Source: Botrytis cinerea B05.10 | Taxonomy: Eukaryota > Ascomycota > Leotiomycetes > Helotiales > Sclerotiniaceae | Length of the DNA: 64,000 bases | Direction of reading: 5' to 3' | Assembly: GCF_000143535.2 (NCBI RefSeq) | Contig: NC_037319.1 | Location: 1,674,001-1,738,000, forward strand | Shown here: positions 45,624-56,083 of the stretch, in pieces | Layout of the letters: each line of letters begins with the position of its first letter | Position numbering within the stretch: position 1 is the first letter of the stretch | Program-made: the position numbers and the translations under genes | The notes under the pieces: generated by a model | Told to the model about the DNA's origin: nothing | Database searches by the model: none | The model's input: only the letters and a program-made list of their open reading frames with translations

Positions 45624-48600
45624 TTATACATTCGTAGCGGCGGCCTTGATCACCTCTTTAGTGATTGCTATATCTGCCTTTTGTTTCTCAAACAAAAGTG
45701 TTATCACCTTTTCGTCAAATCGATCTGCTATTAGCTCTACTACCTCTTCTGTAATTACCACTTCTGCCCCTCGTTTTTCAAGCAAAAGCATCATCATTTC
45801 TTTTCCACTCCTCTTATTCCCTGCTGCTGCTTTCACCACTTCTTCTGTAATCATTACTTCTGCCCCTCGTTTCTCAAGCAAAAGCATCATTATCTCTTTT
45901 CCATGCCAATTCCCTGCTGCTGCTTTCACTACTTCTTCTGTAATCATTACTTCTGCCCCTCGTTCCTCAAACAAAAACATCATCACCTCTTTTCCACTAT
46001 CCCTATTCCCTGCTGCTGCTTTCACCACTTCTTCTGTAATCATTACTTCTGCCCCTCGTTTCTCAAGCAAAAGCATCATTATCTCTTTTCCACTACCCCC
46101 ATTCCCTGCTGCTGCTTTCACCACTTCTTCTGTAATCATTACTTCTGCCCCTCGTTTCTCAAGCAAAAGCATCATCACCTCTTTGTCAAACCGACCTGTT
46201 ATTAGCTCCACCACCTCTTTCGTAATAGCTACTTCTGCTCCTCGTTTCTCTAGCAAAAGCATCATCACCTCTTTTCCACTATTCCAATTCCCTGCTGCTG
46301 CTTTTACCACTTCTTCTGTAATCATTACTTCTGCCCCTCGTTTCTCAAGCAAAAGCATCATTATCTCTTTTCCATACCAATTCCCTGCTGCTGCTTTTAC
46401 CACTTCTTCTGTAATTATTACTTCTGCTCCTCGTTTCTCTAGCAAAAGCATCATCACTTCTTTTCCACTATTCCAATTCCCTGCTACTGCTTTCACCACT
46501 TCTTCTGTAATCATTACTTCTGCCCCTTGTTCCTCAAGCAAAAGCATCATAACCTCTTTTCCACTAACCCAATTCCCTACTGCTGCTTTCATCACTTCTT
46601 CTGTAATCATTACTTCTGCCCCTCGTTTCTCAAGCAAAAGCATCATTATCTCTTTTCCACTACCCCTATTCCCTACTGCTGCTTTCACCACTTCTTCTGT
46701 AATTATTACTTCTGCCCCTCGTTTCTCAAACAAAAGCTTCATTATCTCTTTTCCACTACTCCAATTCCCTACTACTGCTTTCATCACCTCTTCTGTAATC
46801 ATCACTTCTGCCCCTCGTTCCTCAAACAATAACTCCAGCACTTCCTCCCCACTCTCATTATTTCTTGCTGCTGCTTCTATCACTTCCTTTGTTATTGATA
46901 CTCTCGCTGAATATAGCCCATTTAACAATTCTCGAAACACATTGATACTTGATTCAGCAGCAGGGAGGATGTAATGATCGCCTAATTCCTCTGTTATTCT
47001 GCTCGGGATCGTATTTGTAAGGAGCCTTGCGAACCATTCCTTGTTAATTATAATCGCAAGAGTCCAAATCGATACTGGAATTTCGCCATATCGCGAACTA
47101 TAACGTGTGTTACTGGGCAACCAGATCGCCTGACCTTTTGCACTCGAAAGACACTTCAATTGTTCAAAGTTATTTTGTGCTTCGTTTAATGTATCGATAT
47201 GTTCATACCAGAACTCTGCAGCGTAGGAATGCAAGGACATCTCATCTAGCATTTTTAATCTCTTAGCTTCCGCAATGTCGTCGAAATTCAGATAAGATAT
47301 ACAGGTATTGGCGAGGAGCATTCCCGGTCGTTCAAATTGATTCAATATCTCTGCTTTTTCCAATATGCCTGAACTTTTCAGAAAATCGCGTAATGTTTGA
47401 TGGATTAGAAAAGGGTTCGGGCCAATGACATCTATCAAGCTACCTAGACTCGTTTGGATAACCTCAGCATTCAATACGATTTTCTCCTCTTTGCAGTTTT
47501 TCCAGCTTGTCGCGTTTTCAGTCATGCCAATGGCGAGGGCAACCTCTAATTCCTTAAAGCTAAGTGGACGTGCTGCATATGTTATCCAGGTTAATATTGC
47601 TATATCCTTTGGGCTTCCTAACACTTTCTGAAGAAGGCTTTTGTACAAATCGTTGATCTCTAGAGGCAATTGTTTCATTTTCTTCTCAACGTCTTTGCGA
47701 GAGGGTAACCTCAAGCCTTGAATCTCGCGAAGGAGTATACTTATCCAAAGAAATGTCGTACCTGCTTTCTCTTTGGCAGCTTTCAAAATGTACCCTTTCA
47801 TGTCATCGGTGAATTTTGTTCTAAATGAACGTAGCTCCGATTTAATAAATGTCGTCAAGTCCTCCTCCGAAGCACAAAGAGTTTTCGAAGGAGAAAATGC
47901 AATATCCACTACAAATTCTTCCGGCCTACTTGTACAAAGTAATTTCAGAAATGGTTCTCCGATGCGAATTGTCTTAAGGTGTTCGTTTAAATATTCAAGA
48001 AGACTCTTCATTTCTGTACCATAAACATCGAGTCCATCAATGATACAATAAATCCGATTATATATGTCTGTTGAAATCAAATCGAGGAAGATCCTCCAAA
48101 GATTGTCAAAGGAGTCTGTAAAAAATTCCTTCTCATCCTTATTTTGAAAGCGATTTGGAAGCTTGTGATATAATCGCTGGTCCTCACAGAGTTGAACAAT
48201 GAAAGATCGGAGAATGGATGATGCTGTTCGGGAACTTTCCTCATTCTTGATATTACAAAAGTAATAAATAATCTTATTTTGAGGCTTTTGTTGTTCTTGC
48301 AAATGATCTATCACGAAGTTGGATAGAACAGACTTTCCCTGCCCAGGAGTTCCAGTGATTAGCAAGACGCATGATTGATTAGAGTCTCGCCATTCGATAA
48401 AGTCGCTTTTTTGAAGTCTTTCAGGATGATCCTGGAACTCTAAGGGCTGATCAGTAACCAACCATTGCAGAGTTCCCTCGACCGCCGTTCGCACTTTCTT
48501 GGTTTCTTTGAAATTTCCATAAGGGGGAATATTTAGGTCATCCCAATGGCGCTTTTCAGCCGAGGAGAGTTCTTTGAATAATTAGACTTGTCATTCTAAT

Positions 48601-50055
48601 TGTATATAAATTAGGCACTACGCACTTTTGATTGAAGCAAACCTTGCTTCAATAATATTAGGCGCTCTATCGACAAGACCTTTCAACGTGTGAAGTACCT
48701 TTATATAATCAACGTCAGACTGATCAGAAAATTTGACCAGATCTGAGTGATCTCTAAGAAGTCCCTCTTCGTAGCAAAAGTTGTCATCAATACCGATTTG
48801 ACAAGCCGAACTCTTCGAAACCATAAAGCAAAGTGGTCCATCCTTTACTAACGATCCATTGTCCAACTATAAAACGAAATCAGTAACAGTTTTGCATTAG
48901 ATGAGAATTTGAATATACCTTTCTAACCATCTGGGTTTCCTTCTGTTCGTAGTAAGATCTTATCTGAAATTGTCCTCTCTTACAGCATTGCTTAAAGTTT
49001 TGTTTGATCGTGCTTAAAAACTGAGTTGGTTCATGATCTTCATCGGCCACCTGAAGATCCTTGATCATTTGTTCGTTGAGACCTCCAGCTACGATCTGCA
49101 TGAGGGCCTTGTTGTTAAGGCCCAAATTAGGAACCCCAAAGAACATTAAGCCGTAAGACGATTTGAAGAAATCAACATTGTCGGGATTTTTACCGCTTAT
49201 CATAGCTATATATAAAGCCTAAAGTACAACTATTAGTTTGCAAAACTTCAGCGAGAAATATAGGAGACAGACTTCCTTAACTAGCAGACCTCCCAAGCTA
49301 TGAGCTACAAAAATGAGGGGTCTTTGGCTCGCCTACAAATTCATCATTAGCATATAAAGATGTCTGAATGTAATTGTGATTATAACCTTGGTGGCCGAAC
49401 GAAACGCTATAACAGAACTGAGAAATGCTTTTGCTAAATCAGAAATAGATTGTTTTGCATTTCTATCCAGAATTGATGTATCGTATCCATAAGCCAGGAT
49501 TCGAGCAGATGATATATCTGTAGGAAGAGAATCTCGAATCCAAACATAGTCTTTGTGTTTTGCTTTGAACGAACCGATCGGATGGCTACCTAGGCCTGGG
49601 ACAAAAACGATGCTGCCATATATTAATCATCATCGTTCCTGAAACCAATTACACTTGACTTACTCTACAAATGGTTCATCGCCTTCAAAGAGTGGTGTAA
49701 CTCCGAGGAAATCATGATCAATAGTATAAGACAAGTTCGGGGTTTCGAACGAATTTAGCGTTGCCATCAGTCTGGTAGAAGATGAACGTGCAAGAGTGAT
49801 AGAGCAATCAGACCCATATGTTGGCAGGCATCTCATTAGCTCTTCTTCCAAAGATTTTTTCGTTGTTTCGATCGGTATCCCTCGGATACGAAAACATTTG
49901 AGCTTTTTAGGCAGCGGATTTATCTTTGTGGTCTTTGTGGGTTCTATAACCTTCGTAGTTTTCGCCGTTGGAGCCATTGTAAATGCGAAATAGACAATGG
50001 TAACGATGACAACAGCCATTGCATATAAAAGCTCTTTGGTTGGTTTGATATCCAT
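45624..50055 (-). CDS. NLR immune-type receptor: TM, SesB-like hydrolase, NACHT, 32-residue repeats
   Basis: Exons 49664-50055, 49387-49612, 49273-49332, 48919-49218, 48626-48866 and 45624-48571 total 4167 bp (1388 residues, no frame break). All introns are 51-54 bp. Residues about 9-28 are a membrane helix (LLYAMAVVIVTIVYFAFTMA). Residues about 131-330 form an alpha/beta-hydrolase of SesB/DUF676 type: IVFVPGLGSHPIGSF, then FVAHSLGGLLVKEAL with Ser218 as nucleophile, then MFFGVPNLG. The NACHT ATPase has Walker A GTPGQGKS at 480-487, Walker B IIDGLD at about 583-588 and a CTSRPEE sensor. The C-terminus is 13 complete repeats plus a partial. In fungi such receptors act in heterokaryon incompatibility and non-self recognition. 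An adjacent DUF6601-type gene diverges from it. Confidence 0.85.
45627..46910 (-). repeat. NLR sensor repeats: 13 near-identical 96-bp units plus partial
   Basis: The consensus unit is ITEEVVKAAAGN, then a variable stretch usually of the form xxSG, then KEVMMLLLEKRGAEVM: 32 residues, with some 30-31 residue variants. Central copies are almost identical in DNA and protein, while the first and last copies diverge. Variation is concentrated in the three residues after GN: WSS, RGS, WVS, WNS, WY-, GGS, RDS, WH-, KRS. Internal homogeneity with one hypervariable site is the pattern of concerted evolution and diversifying selection known in fungal NLR sensor repeats. Confidence 0.9.
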
Positions 50056-50545
50056 TATTGTGAGTTGGAGTTTTGATAAGAGGATTGTTAATTGTATGGA
50101 TTTGTGAAAGAATAAAAGAAGCATTAATTGTGTAAATCGATGAGGGGGTGGATTTGTCTTAATAGAACCATCTGAAATCCCATCTACGTGTGGTTTTAAC
50201 GAGCGTTATCGTTGTGGTGACAGGGCAATAGAATTAATTGGCTCAGGGCAAACACATCAATTTATCCTTAAAAGCGCCTATGGCTGAGCAAAAATTGATT
50301 GGATGCGAAGGGGCAACAGCCTGCGCTGATAAGACGATGGATGGCCTTACGATGCATATGAACATTCAGCTGAGGCTCTTTAGCGGTGCTTCTGCTTTCC
50401 ACGTGTACAAATGGTTGTTCCAATACTACCTCTGGTCACACCACTCCTTGAGTGTTATTTAATCATTTTCTCTTATCACCAGAATAATGATAATCTGCAT
50501 TTTCCGAGATCAAACAAAGCCCTCGATCGCTTCAATATCACTCCA
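50056..50545. promoter_or_regulatory. Divergent promoter of the NLR and DUF6601-type genes
   Basis: This is 490 bp between two divergent starts. No strong motif was recognised. If the upstream ATG at 50411 is used for the plus-strand gene, the shared region shrinks to 355 bp. Confidence 0.35.
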
Positions 50546-51523
50546 ATGCAAGCGCCGCCCTTTGCGAAGGCTGATCAGCTTAATAGTGAGCTTGATATCA
50601 TAGCCACTTCAACAGCCCCTGTGATATCCACAATTCGTCTACCAGGGCAACCACGCATTCATATTAATCAGCGTGCAAAAGTCAATGATTTTCTCAAGCA
50701 AGAGTTTCTTTTGAAGGACCTAGATGAAATCTCTCCGTATCTATGGATGATGTCAAAGCATGACAGCAGAAGCATCTCTCCACTACATCGCCAAAAGCTC
50801 AAAGGTCGCGATATCGTTATCACTGAAGACCCACGATTACACTTAGTCTGGCATCACGATCGCATATTCATCAAACCACTTCCACAATACCTTCTATCCC
50901 ATTATTTTTGGGAGGCTTATCTTTGCATCAACCGCCACTCTTCACCAGAGCAGATTGCTCTACAAAAATCAGTTCTAGGATATCTCAGAACATACATCTA
51001 TCTCATCAAATATGAATCAGATTTTCGTATGGCTATCGATGATAAGCTTCAATTGATACCTCCTGATGTTACGTTTTTGAAATTCTGCGACTTTATCGCA
51101 CCTTTGGAAAACCTTCTTGATGTCGATGTCGCTGGACGCTATGCCTACGGTGAAATTCGGCTTACGCGACTCAACCTCTATTCGAAAATCTTCTTAAGGA
51201 AGTTCAGCTTCCATCGTGTTCGTGCGCAGTACTCTGATTATTTTGCTTCATTCTATGGGCCTTTACTTTTCCTATTTGCGATACTTTCAGTGGTGCTAGG
51301 TGCGATGCAAGTTTCTATGGCCATTGACTTTGATGTAACCAAGCAGTGGAAATCTTTTGAGCAATTTTGTCAATGGTTTAGTGTCATTTGTATTTCTGTA
51401 GTAGCGATTTTGGTTCTTTGGCTTGGGTTTTTATTCTTATATAAATTCATCAAGGAATGGGTTTATGCCATCGCTGAACATCAGAGAAGGAAAGGCTGCT
51501 CTAAAGACTGTTCTAAAGTCTGA
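50546..51523 (+). CDS. Two-TM membrane protein, DUF6601 type
   Basis: This encodes 325 residues from ATG 50546. The open frame extends upstream to 50411, but that part has no family-like sequence. The conserved core reads LDEISPYLWMMSKHDSRSIS, then LKGRDIVITEDPRLHLVWHH, then LPQYLLSHYFWEAYL, then LGYLRTYIYLIKYESDFRMA. It is followed by two C-terminal transmembrane helices (GPLLFLFAILSVVLGAMQV and FSVICISVVAILVLWLGFLFLY) and a basic tail. I believe this is the fungal DUF6601 family, whose function is unknown; the attribution is from memory of the pattern. Its place divergent to an NLR gene is notable. Confidence 0.7.
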   Translation: MQAPPFAKADQLNSELDIIATSTAPVISTIRLPGQPRIHINQRAKVNDFLKQEFLLKDLDEISPYLWMMSKHDSRSISPLHRQKLKGRDIVITEDPRLHLVWHHDRIFIKPLPQYLLSHYFWEAYLCINRHSSPEQIALQKSVLGYLRTYIYLIKYESDFRMAIDDKLQLIPPDVTFLKFCDFIAPLENLLDVDVAGRYAYGEIRLTRLNLYSKIFLRKFSFHRVRAQYSDYFASFYGPLLFLFAILSVVLGAMQVSMAIDFDVTKQWKSFEQFCQWFSVICISVVAILVLWLGFLFLYKFIKEWVYAIAEHQRRKGCSKDCSKV

Positions 51524-52589
51524 TTAAGCAGTTGGACCTTTTGAGCAAGGCATTAACAATTCCGAAAGAATTTCGGTTTGAGGCTTCATTAGTAGGTGCA
51601 ACGACTCAGATATACTGAGTATGAGGGGTGAAGTGGTGTCGTGTCGAGGAAGCATGGATGTAGGGGTGAGGCATTATATATAAGTATATACAAGGTGGAT
51701 TTATTCACAGCATTCAAGATACCGATCCAAAACCATAACATCCGTAAAACTCGATCGTCTTCTTCGCATTATTAAATTTAGATAATGCAAGCTCTTACAG
51801 AATGTTCCCCTATTTCTGTTCACGCGAGTGATTTCTCCACGCTCCATAATTTTTCCTTGAACGCCGGACGAGGAATTGGAGAGGTGCTGCCAATGAGCGG
51901 GAATAACATACAGATTTCCATAAGGCATCCACTAGGCTACATGGGGTAGATACATCGTCTTTACCTACTACCAATGACGGCTAGATTTTGGAATTGTCTA
52001 CCCATAATCTTCATTGGTAAATATAATAGCTTATATCTAAGTACAACAGTTTAAACTGTTCAACACAGTAGCTTTGGTCGCGGTTTTATACAGACTCGAC
52101 CACTAGCCAAGCAGCTCATGCTAGGAGGCTTGCCATCTAGATTACGTGAAAGGACTCTAGGTTCTCGAGGTGGTTTAGGCTAGACTTCAAGTAGGAATTC
52201 GAAAAGGTTGGAACTGGTTGTAATTCTTATAAATATAGTATGAAACTAATGGTTGTATTGAGCAAGAAGCTCTACATTGTAATAAAACCCAATTCCCCCA
52301 TGTGGACCTTCGTTCTCTGTTGTTCCACCGACTCCTACTGTGTCCCACTGGCCAAGTTCTCAGCCCTTAGCGAAGATTTATTGGAAATAGGTGTGGGTTA
52401 TTGTGCTCACTGCGATAAATACAGCTGCTGGGTAAATAAAATCGAAGAATTTATTTAGATTTTCCTTAATTGACTTAATAACGTTGTTCGGTTTTTCGAT
52501 ATTATTATAAACCTTACTCTAACTTCGGCTTGTATAAGAAAAGTATACACACAAGCGGTAAGACTCATCAGGATTATGAGTTTGAAAAG
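51524..52589. other. Intergenic region
   Basis: No gene is supported. It contains the 3' flank of the DUF6601-type gene and AT-rich sequence up to the left LTR. Confidence 0.35.
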
Positions 52590-52849
52590 TGTGACGCTAT
52601 ATCTTAAAGAGCTGAATAAATAGGGTTCACTTCATCCTTAGAATCTAAAGCTACAGAGCTACAGCTCTCGGGGAGGCCCTTTATATACATGTTCTCGCAC
52701 ACTAACGGAGCGGCTTCGGCTGCGTTCTTATTCGATCTTACCACCACCTTTTTCCCATAGTAAATCACCTAAATCCGATCGCGTGCGAACGGACCATCAG
52801 CTTCTTCGTTATCCCACGTGATTTACCTGAATGTGGGTGACTCGTGACA
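52590..52849 (-). repeat. 3' LTR of gypsy element
   Basis: 260 bp, beginning TGTGACGC and ending CGTGACA on the plus strand. It closely matches the copy at 55664-55925, including the segments GGGTTCACTTCATCCTTAGA and AACGGAGCGGCTTCGGCTGC. The visible differences are scattered substitutions and small indels, so insertion is not very recent. Confidence 0.88.
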
Positions 52850-53397
52850 CTACCCTCCCCTTCGGAAGAGCTCGCCCTCGAGCTTCTTTATTTACACTAC
52901 CTAAGCTGGAAAGGCTACTTCTACTAATTCTGAATCGATCTCTCAATTCAGATTTAATGAAATAAGTCGTGGTGGTTGTCTTGGGCAATTTACTAGAAAT
53001 TGACCAAATGCGTCAAATCGACCAGATCAATTGGCCAATTTGACCAATTTGATCAAGGCAACCGAGTTGGCTACCATGGCGGTGTGACGGCGTGACGGGG
53101 TTAATGTAATCGACTATGTTCAATTGATCTGATTGATTCAAAATGGTTAGAATATGCCGAGCCGGCCTGGGGTGTGATTCTTTCAGATTTTACTCTTTTA
53201 TTCGATGAATTCAGAGTGGGCTTGAGGCTAGAAACGTTTCTTTATCTCTTTGTTTCATAGGCGAGCTTTATCCAGCTGAGTAATTGGTTAGGAGGGCCAG
53301 GTTTCGTAGGGTTTTCCAGATGGAAATCTCGCAGAAGGTGCGGTGACGTTTTAAGGTCCGAAGTAAGATACTAGGTGAGATCTGTATCGCTATTAAG

Positions 53398-54300
53398 CTA
53401 CGAGAATCTAAATAATAGGGTTTTTGGTGCTTTCTTCTCGAGCATCAATTGTCTTGTAATAAGGCATGGAGGTTGCTTGCTTAGTAAGTCGGTCGATGGT
53501 GACGAATATATTATCATATCCGTGCTTGTCTTTATTGAAGCTACAATAATCCATAGTGACGTATTGTTATGCTCGAGTGAGGGTAGGAAGAGGATGTAGA
53601 AAGCTAGGGTTTCGATCGTGCAGTATGGCGCTGCGCTTGCAGGTATGACAGTTTCATAAGTATTGAGCAATTGTTCCCTACATTCTCGGCCAATAGAACT
53701 ATTCAGACATTGAGAGGTAGGTCTTGCCTACTCCAGGGTGAGCTGTCGATACAGAATTATAAATCTTTCGAATTAGGTAAGTCCGTAGGTTGTCAACGTC
53801 CGGCACCATCAGGCGGTTCTCATATAATAGCAAACCCTTCAGAAGAGATATATGTTTATGACCTTGGGCAGCTTGCGTTCTCAATGCTGAGAGGCTGTTC
53901 GAGGTCTTATTTGCTTCAATGATACGATTGATCAAATTGAATCTAGGTGCAACAGCCCTTATATATCTATATTGGCAATCGAGATTTCGTCTGAGTGATG
54001 CATTCGTAGGGTTTCGCTTAGAATCTGGGTGTCAATTCGATCATTCTTGATCAACTGCTGAAGGCGGTTCTTTTCCGTATGGTTCTGCGGATCCAATTCG
54101 TCGGTGTGACGGGTGAGTGCATCGGCGAGAAAGTTGTCTTTACCAGAGCGGTACATAATAAGAAAGTTGTAGTTAGCCAGGGCCTCTGCCCACCGTGCTT
54201 GCCGAGCATTCAATGACTTTGTAGACATGACATATTCAAGTGCTTTATGATCGATGTAAACTTTGATCTGGTGAGGGGGTTTCGGTTCCCGAGCGAGGGA
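53398..54300 (-). pseudogene. Gypsy pol remnant: RNase H and integrase
   Basis: From about 54300 to 53960 the frame reads IKVYIDHKALEYV, then SLNARQARWAEALANYNFLI, then MYRSGKDNFLADALTRHTDE: the end of a Ty3-type RNase H. From 53935 to 53699 an H2C2-like integrase N-terminus is recognisable (LLLYENRLMVPDVDNLRTYL, STAHPGVGKTY). 53670-53398 contains a degenerate integrase core. Reverse transcriptase is absent. The reading frame is interrupted at several points. Confidence 0.7.
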
Positions 54301-55402
54301 TGTTACTTGTCAATTGGTGCGAATTCGAACTTGCACCTGGTTTCTTTGCGACCTCTCTAGCTGGCCTATAGCGGTTGCGCTCTCGAATCGAAACCTCAAG
54401 TTCGTCAATTTCGGTGAGCTTATCAGCTAGTGCGCCGACAGTGGTGCAAGGTTTGTGGTGAAGTGCTACGGCCCGAGCCAAGAAGTCCGAAATCTTTCTA
54501 TCCAGATCTCGGAGAAGGGTTTGTTGATTCGTAACCTCGGCTTGGGTAGTCAGTAGTCGGAATTTCCGGTACCATACTATAAAATTACCTCGTTGGGTCG
54601 TATTGGGCATCACCCAGTGCTCATATTCGGTGCGAGCGTGATCTACCTCTGCGGGGTTACGGTAGATGGCGGCAAGTTGATAAGCTAGCTCTTGGCCAGT
54701 CAACTTGGGTATTTGCATGTACAATGCAAGGATGTGCTCTTGAGTTTCCCCTTCTGTCTGGTCTACTACGTAAGATCGTCTTTGCGATTCGGAGGTGAGC
54801 GAGCTTTCGTAAAGCTCCAACCGCTCTGAAACCAATAGTAACCATAAGTTGGCTTTAGGCTCCATCCCATCGTTCAATTTCGATGTAAGATTGGTGGGCT
54901 TGGGGAAGTAAGTAGGGACGACCCGTCGCTGCCGTAGTGGAGCGGCGCTGCGACGAACGTCGGGGTGAGTGAGTCTCCTGCCCAAAGCGGGTCCCCTTTA
55001 GGCGGTCATCGTTGCTCGATATAGATTCCGAAGGTTGTCTTTTTGGTTATTCCTGCGCCTGTGGCGTGGTTTCTTCAGTTTTTCGGAGGGGTTGGAACCG
55101 CGCTCGATAGATGGAATGAGGACCTCAGGACGGCTGTGTCCGCGCACCTCGTCAGGTGCGTCTTAAGGTTGCAAAGCTGGGCTTGAGGAGTGCCTGCTCG
55201 CTGTCGCCCCGACCTCGAGATCAGAGATGCGGCCATGAAGCTCCTGCACTGATGCAGCGAGTGGTTGTAGCAATCTGAGAGTTTCAAATTTATCTTCGGC
55301 GGGCGGTTGCGGCATGGTATCTCGACCCTTGCCTTTTTCTCTGCTACCAGTGTTGACACCTTCTCCGAGGAGTGGAAGTCCCTCGGCTTGCTCTGGCTCC
55401 AT
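54245..55402 (-). pseudogene. Gypsy gag remnant
   Basis: The segment 54985-54310 encodes a retrotransposon gag domain: ELAYQLAAIYRNPAEVDHAR, then FIVWYRKFRLLTTQAEVTNQ, then LADKLTEIDELEVSIRERNR. The upstream part (55402-55075) is in two other frames with a coiled-coil-like start (LRLLQPLAASVQELHGRISDLE), so gag is broken by frameshifts and stops. Confidence 0.7.
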
Positions 55403-55663
55403 ATGAAGTTGAGTAATGGGAGAGCGGGGTAACTTGGTTCCTTGAAACGGGTCTTACCCTATAGGAGTGGTGCTCGACATGATAGAGGTACTAATGGCGT
55501 TTGCTGCTATGAAGGGGGATATCTTCGTCGAGTAAAACTCGGAATAGATCTTCTTCCTATTAGTGGTAATCAAATTGATTTACTCAAGAGGGGATTAGGA
55601 TTATAAGGTATTATTTGGACGGCCACCAGATGGCCGCGCGATCGTATAGTGAGCTTTAGATAA

Positions 55664-55925
55664 TGTAACGATATGCCTTAGAGAGCTGAATAAACAGGGT
55701 TCACTTCATCCTTAGAATCCAAAGCTACAGAACTACAGCTCTCTGGGAGGCTCTTTGTATATATGTTCTCGCACACTAACGGAGCGGCTTCGGCTGCGTT
55801 CCTCTTCGATCTTACCACCACCTTTTTCCCATAGTAAATCACTTAAATCCGATCGCGTGCGAACGGACCATCGGCTTCTTCGTTATCCCCACGTGATTTA
55901 CCTGAATGTAGGTGACTTCGTTACA
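55664..55925 (-). repeat. 5' LTR of gypsy element
   Basis: 262 bp with short inverted ends TGTAACG...CGTTACA. It is the copy nearer to the gag region on the minus strand and therefore the 5' LTR. Confidence 0.88.
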
Positions 55926-56083
55926 ATTCTCTTTCAAACGCAACTAAGAAATCATATTCCACATAACATACTAGATATGTGAAATAAAGAATAAATGTCA
56001 AATACCGAGTTAATTAGTTAGAGAGACATTATTTTGTAGTGAAAAAAAAAATGTCTTTGAATAAGATTAAACATGATCATATA

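Larger units (their letters stand above)
52590..55925 (-). mobile_element. Internally deleted Ty3/gypsy LTR retrotransposon
   Basis: Two direct repeats of about 260 bp (52590-52849 and 55664-55925) bracket gag, RNase H and integrase remnants, all on the minus strand. Each LTR starts TGTRACG and ends CGTKACA. A polypurine tract on the minus strand (complement of 52850-52862) abuts the left LTR, confirming the orientation. Protease and reverse transcriptase are missing: the gag region runs straight into RNase H near 54290, so the element is about half the expected length and cannot move by itself. Flanking five-base sequences do not match, so no target duplication remains. Confidence 0.85.

Noticed and set aside
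45646..46974. 442-codon open frame on the plus strand over the NLR repeats
   Set aside because: Antisense shadow of the repeat array: the repetitive Ser/Phe/Ile-rich translation simply mirrors the 96-bp unit and has no independent support.
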